The position numbers and the translations under genes are program-made. Positions 11,240 to 23,207 of a stretch of 64,000 nt of DNA are shown here, in pieces. Location of the stretch: NCBI GenBank assembly GCA_031002005.1, contig JARYHS010006964.1, positions 124,001 through 188,000 of the forward strand, written 5' to 3'. The notes under the pieces were generated by a model. It saw only the letters and a program-made list of their open reading frames with translations. It had not been told where the DNA came from and did not search any database. This DNA is from Vandiemenella viatica. Its lineage: Eukaryota > Arthropoda > Insecta > Orthoptera > Morabidae. The stretch's first letter is position 1. Each line of letters starts with the position of its first letter.

Positions 11240-11971
11240 AACCATTTTTAGCTCCTATGCCACCAAAGAACTTGTTAGTTTCTTTGTTTCTGTTCTGGTT
11301 AATACGTGTGCCAGAAACATTCTTAATGGAATTCAGTCAGGTGGAATTACCTCCTCCTAAATTATATTGAGTTGACAACTATATCAGCAGGAACGTTTTA
11401 CCAAAACAGTTGATTTACTTTGACGGTTATTGATCATTATATCCCGCGAGCTATTTAACGATAAATCTTAGTTTTCATTTCATATTTATTTTGTGCCTCA
11501 AATTGTTTGTGTTTCACTTTCCAGGTGGCCATTCGTACACTATAATTTCTTTCAGTGTTTCAGATGAATTGTTGAACGTTTACTTTGGTAATTACCAACA
11601 AAAGATCCACTGCTTTATGGCCGAATCGAGTGCCAGTTGTGGTCTTCCACGTAATACTCAATTTTTTTTCTAATATCCATCCAGGTCTTCATCGCCAATA
11701 TACGCCTCGCACTACTCCCAGCACTCTCTTCTCCTTCCTCTTGTCTTCCAATAATTCTGAATCCACTTCTTTTGTTATAACAGTTACTGATTGTGTTCTC
11801 TGGTAATTTTCGCAAACAAACCTATTTTCCCTCCTCTGGAACCCCTGTTATATATACTTCTACTATTGAATATTACCTTTGACTTCAATTTTCATTACTT
11901 TGAAAAGTTCTTCAGGGCTTATCATTTTCTCACAATATAGTTTCTAGGTGTGCATGATTCTCTATTGTGTT
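11240..11971. other. Unassigned shared sequence with a possible ancient coding remnant
   Basis: Shared with 48099-48840 in arm 2. On the arm 2 plus strand (about 48255-48475) one frame stays open for roughly 70 codons and includes LLEDKRKEKRVLGVCEAY and TWMDIRKKIEYYVEDHKL, a charged helical pattern. I do not recognise a family. Arm 1 carries indels in the same frame. Confidence 0.3.
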
Positions 11972-11975
11972 TTAA

Positions 11976-12713
11976 CCCTTTGACTACCAACGGGACATAT
12001 GTGTCCCACGAAACGCCATGCAGAAACGACTGGGCAATAGTGATTCTGAAAGTTATACGATGCTGTCCCACTAGATAGAAGTGAGCATGAGACATTTAGT
12101 TTCGAATTCTGTCCACACATGGCATCAGTTATGTTGTACTGAGAAGTAAAACAATTGTTTCCCGCTAGTTGCGTTTCAGAGACACCGTTCTGTGTTTATT
12201 TCGTGTTGTTTTTAAAATAATTGTCAATTATTCGTCTCCAAGTGTAAAACTTTTGTCTAATCAGAATCTGGTAATATATAATAATATTATGTAATCGCTT
12301 ACTTGTTTATTGGTTACAAAACAGATGATAATGGTATATATCAAAAAACAAAAGTACATATAAAGTAGATACGTCTGAATGCACTACCCAGTTAATGTGT
12401 GCAGAACGATATCGTGTGTTTTGCAATAATTTATTTGTTGCAATCGATATTAACATCCTTAAGCATTGGAAAGGATTATTTTTTGCTCCTTTAAAATTAT
12501 ACATGTTACACTGGTTTCCTAAAATTAAATAATTAGAAAGTTGCAACTATATATAGACGCTTTGAGGTGATAATTCCTGAATAAACAGGCGAAAGTAATT
12601 GTAAAAACTGCCAACGAATTGTTAAGACTCTAATTACAAAACATTAAATATCAGTCTATGGCACCAACCTTCGGTACTACATCATTTCTTGAAATTACTA
12701 AAATAACGTTGGT
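11976..12713 (+). mobile_element. piggyBac-like element remnant (arm 1 copy)
   Basis: The left end is TTAA (11972-11975) followed by CCCTTTGACTACC, the typical start of a piggyBac terminal repeat. The inferred right boundary is the TTAA at 12715-12718, and TACCAACG recurs inverted beside it. Inside, the plus strand translates around 12375-12530 into ERYRVFCNNLFVAIDI and HWFPKIK, which align with the piggyBac transposase region normally reading FCDNLFTSID. Stops break the frame. The right boundary is less certain than the left. Confidence 0.6.
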
Positions 12714-12727
12714 ATTAAGATTTTTGT

Positions 12728-12979
12728 GAGTGTAGACTTTCCCGGCGTAGTGATGAAATATAATCTTCACGATTGTTCAGCCGGATGGTGCGAAAGTAAC
12801 ACGACGTTTCGACAGCAAGCTAGGCTGTCTTCATAACGTATCGGTGTCTGTCGTAAGCTGTCAGTCGACGCGGTGACAGCCAGCAGACACCGATACCTGA
12901 TGAATACAGCCGAGCTTGCTGTCGAAACGTCGTGTTACTTTGACACCATCCGGCTGAACACCCGTGAAGATTATATTTC
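12728..12979. mobile_element. Foldback element with 14-bp target duplication
   Basis: An insertion of about 252 bp lies between two copies of ATTAAGATTTTTGT (12714-12727 and 12980-12993). Arm 2 has a single related copy (47309-47320). Most of the element is a near-perfect inverted repeat: about 12749-12840 pairs with about 12885-12979, including AACACGACGTTTCGACAGC. A unique 20-odd bases lie outside the left arm. No coding capacity is seen. A duplication this long is unusual for cut-and-paste MITEs and fits a retroposition-like or foldback mechanism better. Confidence 0.8.
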
Positions 12980-12993
12980 ATTAAGATTTTTGT

Positions 12994-13475
12994 TACTGTC
13001 ATATACTTGTGTTTTTATTTTATACAACACTAATTTCAGATATGGCAAATGAAAAACTTCGACCCAACGACCACTAATAATTAAAATGGTCATAAACGTA
13101 TTTTCACTTCCAGGTATTAGGTGCATACATGTCGAAGCATTAAAATTATTATATTCACATCAGACTCAACAACTATATCAGCAGAAAATTTTAGTTTACT
13201 AGAATTACTTTTTTGTTTTTGGTTAAATATGGCTGAAATCAAAAATGTCTTTAACTGTACTGGTAGTTACACAGGGACAAAAAGTGAAGTGAATACATCC
13301 TCTATAATATAGACTTGGCTTAGCACAAGATCTCATGATGTGTAATCGTAAGTTTTCCCTGTTGATCTGTTGCTTGAAGATTTCTCGGGCATGTAGCCGG
13401 GTCAATTGATCACAGATGTACGAATTTTCGATGGCGTAGCATGCCATCGTCTTCAGGTAGCGTCCACTGGTCGGC
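12994..13475. other. Non-coding sequence upstream of the R1/LOA-like LINE
   Basis: Collinear with 46823-47308. It may include the 5' untranslated part of the LINE. Open frames on either strand here (for example 13223-13447 minus) carry no domain. Confidence 0.4.
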
Positions 13476-13874
13476 GTGAGGAGCGCAGTCCAGGACGCGA
13501 CTGCTGGTCTGCTCCGGGGGCGTCGATATTTATCAAAACGACGATCATATTTCTGTGCATTTGACAGTGGCTTGGTTTATACATGCCGGAGTCGAAATAC
13601 CACTTGCTGTCCCACTAAGGCAAAGAAATGCACCCTGGACTGTGACGTCAGCAAACAATCCTCGGTGTTGGCAATAACGCTTAGGCACCTCACTAGGACA
13701 CTGCACCCAGCAGGGAAAACAGTCACCTTTCCACAACTTGAAGCAGTGGACAGAATACAACTAAAGTCCAGCACCTTACCCACGGATCCAGCCCAGTTGT
13801 TGACGCTAGTTAAAAAATTATTCAACAACAGAAATGAGATATTTGACCCGACCAAATATATAAACAATTTGTGA
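13476..13874 (+). pseudogene. ORF1 C-terminal remnant of the R1/LOA-like LINE (arm 1)
   Basis: A 132-residue frame lies directly upstream of ORF2. In arm 2 the homologous frame is 157 residues (46349-46822) and its TAG abuts the ORF2 ATG, the ORF1/ORF2 junction expected of a two-ORF LINE. A one-base difference near 13853 ends the frame early in arm 1. The N-terminal portion is Cys-rich (CRSRNTTCC) but shows no standard CCHC knuckle, so the assignment rests on position. Confidence 0.45.
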
Positions 13875-13948
13875 TGACTCATGGAAGGATAGTTTTCGAC
13901 GCGAAACTTCCATGGCCTCAGAGTAATGTTTACACTAAACACCCATAG

Positions 13949-16900
13949 ATGAAAGGTACAATCAAAGTTGCACAAATTAATGCATGAGCTAAGGAATCTT
14001 GCTGCGCAACATGACTGGGATGTTATCTGTGTGCAAGAGCCTTACTCTAAGGGCGGACAAATACCACACATGCCAGTATCCTCACAAACCATAGTAAGTG
14101 GACCTAAACCTATGCAGGAATCATTGTACTAAATAAAGAACTAACTGTAACCAAAATATCGCAATACTGTGATGAGCACACAGCATGTGCAGAGATCGAT
14201 ACCGGGTGGTGTAGCGTTACTTTGGTATCGATGTACTGCCAATATAAGGACCCTATAGATGCTTATCTAAATAAAATAAGAAAAATTTGCACTGAGTTAC
14301 AAGATCAAAGGATAATCATAACAGTAGATATAAATGCACACTCCTCGCTCTGGTACAGTGATACAACGGATGAACGAGGCTTAATGATAGAGGAACTGTT
14401 AAATGAGTTATGCCTGGAAGTCAGGAACTGCCCTAATAATGCTCCAACCTTTAGTAATAGAGCCGGTGCAAAATCGAATATCGATGTAACGCTGATCAAC
14501 CAGCTGGCAGGAAACCTAGCCAGAAACTGGAGGGTGGTTGAAAACGAAACTACAAGTGACCACAACTTGATTCTGTTTGATCTGGCCAAAGGTAGGTTAC
14601 AAATCAATTAAATTAACGACACAAGGAAAAAATATAACTTACGTAGGGCAGATTGGGCAAAACTAACAGATGAATTCCGTCTACCAGTGGATCTATTGGA
14701 AGGTAATGATGTAGATGTCATAGCAAGAGGGATCACGCGTGAAATTCAGCGCGTAATGAAAGATGGCCATTCCCCTCAAAAGACCAGCGAATACTACAGA
14801 CATACTGTGGAGCGACCGACTGCAAAAACTAGGATCGGAGATGAGGAAGGCGAGAAAAGAGTACCAACGGTGCATGATTGCTGCCGATAGGTGCTTGCTT
14901 CTCGATAGATACAGGGAAAGGAAGACTGCCTTTAAAGAGCTGCTAATAAAAACAAAGCAACAGAGTTGGGAGGCTTATGTAAACGCTAATTTAAATGTCA
15001 GATCCCTGGAGCGTCCCCTTCAAGATCGCAGCTAGCAAATTGAGACCAACGACTATACTATTAACCGTAAGAAGGGCAGACGGGACCATGACGGCCAATT
15101 GGAGCGCAACAGCCGAGGAACTGTTAATAGTACTATTACCCGACGATGAGGCATTAGGTGAAAGTTTAGAGCAAGAAAATCTCCGTAAAGGTCACAATGA
15201 AATTTATACCTCAGCTACATTAGCGGATGATGTGACACCAGACGAAGTAATTAAAGCGATTAACGCCATGTCGCAGAAAAAGACACCTGGACCGGACGGA
15301 ATCACTGCTGAAGTGCTCCAGGTATTAGTGGTCCAGTTGGCTTCACCACTCTGCATACTATTTAATAAATGCCTTCAGCAAGGCAGGGTTCCAAATATCT
15401 GGAAACAGAATGAAGTGGTGATTCTAAAGAAGGGGAACCCCAAGGATCCATTAAATCCTAAATCCTACAGGCCGATCTGTCTGGTAAATGTGCTTGAAAA
15501 AGTGCATGAAAAATTTTAGTATGGAAACTACAGGAATACAGGAAAAAGTATGGTATGAGTGAACATCAGTTTGGTTTCAGAGCGGGTAGGTCGACCAAGG
15601 ATGCCATATATAAGGCCGTGCATCTAGTGAAAAGTAGTAATAGCAAGTACGTAATAGCATCGCTGTCGACATTTCTGGAGCATTCGATAACTTATGGTGG
15701 CCAACACTTTTTAGCCGCCTGTGAGAAATAGGAATTCCTAGTAACCTCTATGGAACACTACGCGATTACTGTAAAAACCGATTTGCCAAACTGAGATGTC
15801 TACGAGTGACTATAGAGAAAAAATTAACAAAAGGTTGTCTGCAAGGATTAGTGTGTGGACAAGTGTTCTGGGACGTAACATTCGAAATGGCCATAGAAAG
15901 TATGAATGGGCATGAAGGACTCCTGGGGCTGGTTGCCTTCGAGGATGACCTTCTACTGCTGATACAAGGCGAAACAAGGGACGAAGTAGAGACTAGAAGC
16001 AGAATGGCATTAGGAGATTTACAAAACTGGTGCTCTAAAGTGAAATTAACCCTTGCACCACACAAGACTCAATTCATGGATTCAGTGGCCGCCCCAAGCG
16101 AAATCCAATAACAAAAGTTAACGACGCCTCCATAAAAAGAGATAGAACTTTTAAATACCTGGGAGTCACGCTAGACGAGCGACTAAACTTTGCTGACCAT
16201 ATAACAGAGGTGTGCAGTCGTGCCAAAATAGTGATGAACAAACTCATCAGTATTGGGCAAAGAAGATTTAATCTTCCATCGTCCATAGTAAGGAGGTGTC
16301 AAGACTGCATATTATCCTCGATTGTGGGATATGCTGCTAGCAGTTGGGCGCATAATTTACGACAAGTTAAACCTCGCCTGGCACTAAGAAGCGTACTAAT
16401 AAGATTAAGTGGTGCATATAGCGCAACAGCAACCGACTCTCTGCTGGTTGCGTTGGGCGTTTGGCCACTTGACCAAGAAGTTAGAACGAGAGGGGCACAC
16501 TATTGGCTATGAGCCGGTGACACCGAAAAAGTAGAACAAATTTTAGGAAGACCGGTTACAGAAGCACGGGAGATAAAAACAGTTTTGTTGGAAGAATGGC
16601 AACAACAGTGGTCGCGAAGTAGACTGGCAGGAGAACCTAAAATATTTGGCCAACAATTGAAAAGAGATTAAACCTTCATCACCTAGATCCGTCAACTGCA
16701 TTTATTCATTACATCACTGGACACGGGCCATATCCCAGCCTACTACATAAAAGAGTACTAAAATACACAAGCTTCTGTTAGTGCGGGAAAGAGGGTACAC
16801 CCGAACACATCGTCTGGGATTGCACACAAATGGCAGAAGCTAGAAACGAAGGATTTCATGAACTAACAAACATGAAAACGGAAGACATACTAAAAAATGA

Positions 16901-17027
16901 GCAACTATGGCGCAAACTAGATGAAGTAATGCAAAACATATCCAAATTGAAAAAGGAGATAAATATGCAAAGTTTAGCGACAACAAGAGGAAGGCCAAGT
17001 CAAGCCGACTATGACGTCACAGAGTAA
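13949..17027 (+). pseudogene. R1/LOA-like non-LTR retrotransposon ORF2 (broken)
   Basis: The domain order is complete. An APE-type endonuclease covers 13980-14610 (CVQEPY, an ADINAH-like block changed to VDINAH, NIDVT, TSDHN). Reverse transcriptase follows with KKTPGPDGI near 15280, NPKSYRPICLVN near 15450, and an R1-type block whose GAFDNLWW pattern is split by frameshifts near 15670. The usual YADD box is FEDD (AFEDDLLLLI) near 15940. The C-terminal part has FKYLGVTLDERLNF near 16150 and a C-x-C/GTPEHIVWDC zinc motif near 16770-16830 with an internal stop. The frame is broken by several one-base indels (14113, 14762 and 14996 regions) and stops. It is dead, but it is the only copy here with the 3' half. 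Confidence 0.85.
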
Positions 17028-18125
17028 CACCCGAGAGCAGCCACAAGCGAATGCGTGTCTAAGCGCTCAATCAGCACGTCATAATCGTGCTGAAAACGCA
17101 ACCAGCTGGTCTGCGGAGAGGAGTTCTTAAATCATATTCAAGGCTTTAAATGGACCGTTTCGCAGTAACACCACTGGAGATTCAATTTACAAAAAGAACT
17201 TGCTAAAGCAACACTTATAAAAGTGTATAGTGTATGTATAAGTTCTTCACTAGTGCTCACATGAACTATAGTCCGATGTATAAAATGTGGTCTGACATTG
17301 CAATAACACAAACAATAGATAATAGTTGCAGTCTCGAGCCGCTTCTCAAGTAAAACATTGTTATCTCTTAAAATATGTAAAAATGTTAATAGTTAGTAAT
17401 GAGTAAAAGTTTTAAATTATGTAGACAATAATCTTAAAATAGGAATTTGTTCAAATATTGAAAATAAGAAATACCGGCAGTAGATGATAAACTAACCTAG
17501 TTCACCTGTGAAAACGAACAACCTACTAGCCGGATATTAAAGACTCCTTACTTCTGCAATTACATATATATAATTGAAAATTAGTTCTCACATCCAGTGT
17601 TTGAGGTGGCCAGTCTCCCGTTGGGCGGCCATCTCGGTCACTTTGGCTGCCAGAGAGACTGAGAACGTGCGGTATTCTGGGAGATCTGGAATTCGGATGA
17701 CCGCACCGATACCAATACTGGAAAACGCTTTCTTAGATGGTAGAGTAGGAGATAGTAGTAATAGTTTAGTAATAGTAGCAGTGGTAGAAGTACAAAGTGA
17801 CATAGTGAAATATTAAAAATTATAACCATCAAGTGGACAGGAAACTACAAACACTAGAAAACTATAACAAATCAATTACGACAAAATGCGGCAAGTTTAG
17901 AAAGCTACAATATATGTTAACAGCGAAACAATCGTATGTATCATGGCAACAAGAAAAGACTGTACAGATATTGCCAAAACCATAAATAACAAAAATTGAA
18001 ATTATTCATTGTGGAATTATCTGTTGATGTATCAAATGAAAAACTGTTGTGTTAAATTAAGGACTGTTTTAGTTTCTAGATACTAGGCTGTAAAAATGTG
18101 TGCTAAATAAATAAAAAAATAGACT
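17028..18125 (+). other. Probable LINE 3' untranslated region and flank
   Basis: AT-rich sequence follows the ORF2 stop at 17025-17027. A polyadenylation-like AATAAATAAAAAAAT run sits near 18105-18120, which could mark the LINE 3' end. No coding domain is seen; the open frame at 17574-17816 has antisense equivalents and no recognisable pattern. The exact 3' boundary cannot be set because arm 2 lacks this part. Confidence 0.4.
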
Positions 18126-18829
18126 GCTAAGAATATATGCGCATCAAGTTTTTTTTTGGGGGGGGGGCTGTCAAATTCTGGATTGCAACTCCTTCTCATT
18201 GGTGGCAGTGCGCAAAAATAGTAGCTGGTCCACCAAATATGGTAAATTCCATAAGTGTAGAATTAGCAGTAAAATATTTGCATATGTTCCAGACAAGCAG
18301 CACAGTAATATAAAGCATTTTACTTTAATAGAATTAAAATACAATACAATAGCTCTATCAGTTTTCTTCAGCTTTAAAATTCATTAAGAGATACAGTCAT
18401 AATAAATATATGTTACAGACATTCAAATTAGTAGACACCTGAGGCAAATAGCTATTGAAACAAGTTTTGTCACAAATTCTTGAAAGTTGTTCACTTTTCG
18501 CTAGCAGAGAACCATTTTGATTTTACTTAAATATTTAAAAAAAAAAAAAAAAACTATTGTTTTGGCTCCACCACTCACATAAGATTTGTTTTCTCATTTG
18601 ATGGCAGCCATGACATAATGTTATTTCAATGCATGGTTGGTTCCTATTATTTTACAACCGTTCTGTACCACTATTTTAAAAAATAACTCCAAAACTCAGA
18701 ACCAATTTTTAACAAGCTGTACATCAGAAACCACGGATCATTATCACATGAGATCTTATTGCTGTGAATCGGCCAGTACTTTCTTCTTTTTGGTTCTATA
18801 TTTATGCCTCGTCGACGTCGAGTTCATTA
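18126..18829. other. AT-rich intergenic sequence
   Basis: It contains a T run joined to a run of G near 18150-18170 and an A run near 18536-18552. I see no gene, promoter or structured RNA. Confidence 0.5.
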
Positions 18830-19025
18830 GTAGCTGGAAAGGACTGGGGACAGTAGCAGGAATGAATTTGGTCATGAACTATTGAATGAACCATCCCAGA
18901 ATTCTCCTGGCGCGATTTGCGGAAAACCATGGAAATACCGAATCTCGATGGCGGAATAGTAATGCGAACCTGTGTCCTCCCCAATGGAAGGGCAAAGCCT
19001 TACAGCTTACACAATACACTTGGTG
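18830..19025 (-). mobile_element. Degenerate tRNA-derived SINE
   Basis: Read on the minus strand, a B-box-like GGTTCGCATTAC near 18970 precedes the family body (TTTCCATGGTTTTCCGC and GGGATGGTTCATTC). It belongs to the same family as 10990-11222 but is independently diverged. Confidence 0.65.
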
Positions 19026-19442
19026 ATTTATTCATGTACTATGGTAAAACAACATACTTTTTCCTATTACACTATTGATGTGTGAACGAAGATAAGCGCA
19101 GAATTTAATAAAATTTAACCAATTATGTTTCTCCAGACGTGTGAAACACGCACAACTTCAGCTCTTCCTTTATTTTCCTATTATTATATTTATCTTGGAA
19201 GCTGTAATGTTTAAAAATAATGTCAGAAAAACAAAGAAAATATATGGATTAAATAATGTTATGTTATATTTAGGAATGGAATCTATGTTACATTAATCTT
19301 GGCAACAGTTGAATAATCTGTAAATGTCAATGATCAATCTTTCATACAAATAGATAATGATCATTTGGTGATATGTTACACCTGTTCCTTATTCACAGCA
19401 CTAGATATGGGAGTGGCCTCTCTCAAGTATTTAGGGAGCATC

Positions 19443-20449
19443 CATAAAGCACATGGTCGGGTTTGAGGGGGAGAGAGGAGATTGCTGCATCGCGCTACAG
19501 GTGGGAAAAAGTGGTGGGTCCAAGCCGAGCTACAAAATTTTTCAGTTACTTCATTTTGCAAATTTAAAATAGCGTAAAAAATACACAACAGCATGCAGAT
19601 ATTTATTCATATAATTTAATTAACCTTGTAGTATAGACAAACGATATACCCACATACATGCATCTACACACTTTAAATTAAACTAAACACAGAGTGTTAC
19701 GGTTGCTGAAGACCAACTGTATACTGGCGCTGTTATATAAGCAAAGATTAAACAAGTGTTATCTACACACTTTAAATTAAACTAAACGCAGAGCGTGACG
19801 GTTGCTGAAGACCAGCTGTCTACTGGCGCTGTTAAATAAGCAAAGATCAAACAAAAACTCACTACATACTTTAAATTAAACTAAACACAGAGCGTGACAT
19901 TTGCTGGACACCAACTGTCAACTGGCGCTGTTAAATAAGCAAAGATTAAACAAGAGTCACCTACACACATTAAATTAAACTAAACGCAGAGCGTGACGTT
20001 TGCTGAATACCAAGTGTCTACTGGCGCAGTTATATAAGCAAAGATTAATCAAAAACTATCTACACACTTTAAATTAAACTAAACACAGAGCGTCACGGTT
20101 GCTGAAGACCAACTGTCTATTGGCGCTGTTAAATAAGCATAGATTACATAAGAGCTATCTACACACTAAATTAAACTAAACGCAGAGCGTGACGGTTGCT
20201 GAAGACCAGCTGTCTACTGGCGCTGTTAAATAAGCAATGATTAATCAAAAACTATCTACACACTTGAAATTAATCTAAACACAGTGCGTTACGTTTGCTG
20301 GAGACTAACTGTCTACTGGCGCTGTAAAATAAGCAAAGATTAAACAAGAGCTATCTACACACTTTAAATTAAACTAAACGCAGACATGGGTCTGAAATAT
20401 ATGACCCCTGCTGGCCAGTATCATGTATTAAAAGCATAAAGCACATGAT
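19443..20449. repeat. 13-bp direct repeats flanking the tandem array
   Basis: CATAAAGCACATG occurs at 19443-19455 and again at 20435-20447, in the same orientation on either side of the tandem array. They may be ends of a larger element that carries the array, but I could not identify inverted termini or a target duplication. Confidence 0.35.
19661..20384. repeat. Tandem array, about 7.3 monomers of 97-100 bp in alternating types
   Basis: Monomers begin with ATCTACACAC (or variants) at about 19662, 19761, 19860, 19959, 20059, 20157, 20254 and 20353; the last is cut off at about 20384. Odd units carry AAACACAG near the start, usually CCAACTG in the middle, and end like AACAAGAG. Even units carry AAACGCAG, usually CCAGCTG, and end CAAAAACT. 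The repeating structure is therefore a dimer of about 198 bp. No reading frame runs through it. Confidence 0.92.
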
Positions 20450-22390
20450 AGCTTGGGTCAAATTTCAGATTTCACAAAAGATTTATCCTATTCCCCCTTG
20501 GAACATGTCATAATAGTGTTGAAGAAATAATTATTGTAATAATAATATTTTAGTTTATTAAGTAAATATCATAGCATCTTTAATTCTATGGCTCACTAAT
20601 GTGATAGATTTAGATTAAAGAGTGAAAGTGATGTGATATATCAGTAAGCAGTACATGTTTTCCCAGCACGTTTTCAACATCCAAAACGTAAAGCACAATC
20701 ATCCTCCAATAATGTAGAGAGAAAAATGATAGAGCTATAACAACTACAACTAAACATGTATCTCCTCTTAGCTTTTTTATGTGGTGCATATAGTTTGTAC
20801 CAATTAATCAATTAATACAAAATTAAGAATAAGGTGTTAAGAATCCTTTTCAGTAACACCACAAGTAGAGAAGAATCCCCAAGATATTGGACATGTTTTC
20901 TCAATAATTCATCATTTACAGAAGAGTTTAGGGACACCATGTGGTTTAGGATATTTACAAATAACTACAAAAAAATTATGATGCAAATATCAGTCATGTT
21001 AATTATTTACCCAATAATTTTAATGATTATTTAGCAACAGAAAGAAGCACAGACTGTCAATATCAACAAATTACATTCTATCTGTTGGGTGAGGCAACAA
21101 AGGAACAATATAGTTTATTGACACTCCCTTGTGAACAATGGAGTAGGAGGCAAGGATACCTGGGTAAGTTCCAGAGTAAGGCATTGCTGAAACAATATTT
21201 ACACTCTCTGGTCAAAGGTAATATTTTTTACAAATAAAACAAAAGAATACATGAAGCAATAATTTAATAGTCAAAATAAACTTTTACGACCAACTCACTG
21301 CGGCTATCCTTTGGTTCTAATAATTGTTTACAAACCTACAATAATACAATAATATTTCCAAATAATTTTTGAATAAACAGTCTCACATTTTAAATTACAC
21401 AGTCAGCGCACTTATATATCTTGATAATAATGTGACAGCATAAAATAATACAAGGGAATTATGTAAATTTTCTATATAGTACAGGAAAGAAAAACATTAA
21501 TTTCTATGCATTAAAAGCATGGATGCAGGAGTAATTAATTATCTGTTATGATTAGCTCTGACATCCAAAATACAATTGCTGGTGACACACTAAATTATCT
21601 CGGCAGAAAAAATACATGCATTTTCATACACCTTGGGAGTAATATTATGAGCGCAATGGTTTGATGCAGTTATTACTATGGTTACATAAAAATACCAACA
21701 CGATTACTGGAAACATTTATAGTGAAAAAAACATAGAATTGAGTAAGAATTCATGTCGCCAAAATAATTATCCAAAAACTTTTAAAATCCAAACACAATT
21801 AAAGGAATTGTCACAAACCTTACACAATCTTCAACAATCATCCATAATAATCCTCTGGTTAGTTAAAAGATCCCTAGATTCTATAAAAGACTTTTGAGAA
21901 ACATTACATGAAAATTGACATTTATCCAAAGGAAACTTTCTTCTGCAATTCATAACTGTCGTGTTATGTAACATATTTCCAAAACTTTAGAACAATATGG
22001 GTTATTATCAGCATTGAGCCACTAATTACTCTTAAAACATACACAATGCATTATAGAATATTCTCCAAACTAGACACAAAAATATGGCATTAACATAAAT
22101 TAATTTTATATTGATTTATAAAACTATATATCACACCAAAACATTTTACAGACCTTCATGTGAAAATAGCTTTCACATAAATGCATCCTTTTATATACTT
22201 TAAGATTACCAGAAAGTGAAAACTATTTTCCACAAACCTAACAAGAAATTGGGCATTCCCACAAATGGAACTTTGATGGCAATTGTTTCCCTAATTCCGT
22301 AAAAGATTTTCTACAAACTTCAAAAGAAAACTGACATTCACCTGAATCCAAGACGATGTAATAGATTTTATACACTCACAAATAAATCAG
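20450..22390. other. AT-rich sequence downstream of the zinc-finger gene
   Basis: No domain-bearing frame is present. The part next to 22393 would include the 3' untranslated region of the minus-strand zinc-finger gene. Degenerate finger-like linker sequence persists on the minus strand below the stop (around 22230-22380), suggesting further decayed finger repeats. Confidence 0.45.
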
Positions 22391-22392
22391 TG

Positions 22393-23207
22393 TTAACTTG
22401 AATGAATATTCTCATGAATCTTAAGATTCTCAGACTTTGTAAAAGATTTTCCACAAATTTTGCAAGAAAATTGGCGTTCACCTGAATGAATCCTCTGATG
22501 ATTATTGCGAGTCCCAGATGTTGTAAAAGATATTGCACAATATTCGCAAGAAAAAGGGCGTTCACCTGAATGAATCCTCTGGTGATTCTTAAGATTCCCA
22601 GACTCTTTAAAAGATTTCCTACAAACTTCACAAGAATATGGGCGTTCGCCAGAATGAATCCTCATATGATTCTTCAGTTTCCCAGAACCTGTAAAAGATT
22701 TACCACAATATTCACAAATAAATGGGCATTCGCCTGAATGAATCCTCTGATGAATCTTAAGATTCCCAGATGTTGTAAAAGATTTTTTCACATACTTCAC
22801 ACAAAAATGGACGTTCACCTGAATGAATCCTCTGATGAATCTTAAGACTCCCAGACTCAGTAAAAGATTTTCTACAAACTTCACAAGAAAATGGGCGTTC
22901 CCCTGAATGAATCCTCAGATGATTCTTAAGTTTCCCAGACTCTGTAAAAGCTTTACCACAAACTTCACAAATAAATGGGCGTTCACCTGAATGAATCCTC
23001 TGATGATTGTTAAGAGACCCAGATGTTGTAAAAGATTTTCTGCATACTTTACAAGAAAATGGGCGTTTACTCAAATAACTCACTTCATGCACTGCTAGGT
23101 GGGTCCTTATATTTTCAGCTAGAGATTGTCTCTGCTTGTTGGTGTAAATGTTGCTTTCACAATCAGAATAACACCTGGCAACACAGAAGTAACCACAATG
23201 ATATGCT
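22393..23207 (-). CDS. C2H2 zinc-finger protein, terminal exon (one frameshift)
   Basis: The minus strand encodes about eight to nine tandem C2H2 fingers of the Kruppel type, with C-x2-C, F and L at the core positions, H-x3-H, and linkers HSGERPF in place of the commonest TGEKPY. The product would be a nuclear DNA-binding protein. Upstream of the fingers lies an open stretch with CGYFCVARCYSDC, possibly an extra degenerate finger. The exon begins at a plausible acceptor (TACCAG before 23207) in a phase that joins the exon at 24585-24785. One extra T in a T run near 22785 breaks the frame between the fourth and fifth fingers. This may be a sequencing error, because the fingers on both sides are intact, or it may mark a pseudogene. 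The stop is at 22393-22395. Confidence 0.75.

Larger units (their letters stand above)
3077..15100 (+). repeat. Inverted duplication, arm 1
   Basis: The sequence matches the reverse complement of 45198-55430 from its first base to 15100. The match stops at a shared ACGGCCAATT. Arm 1 is about 1.8 kb longer because of four inserted elements (4970-5934, 6312-6732, 7126-7332 and 12728-12979), and each empty site can be read in arm 2. Otherwise the arms differ by scattered substitutions and small indels. Both arms lie in one gap-free contig, so this is either a real inverted duplication with a 30-kb spacer or a chimeric contig. Confidence 0.9.

Noticed and set aside
13577..13975. 132-residue minus-strand frame
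   Set aside because: Antisense shadow of the LINE ORF1 remnant, with no domain.
19661..20384. CRISPR-like array
   Set aside because: Whole monomers repeat without unique spacers, and the genome is eukaryotic.
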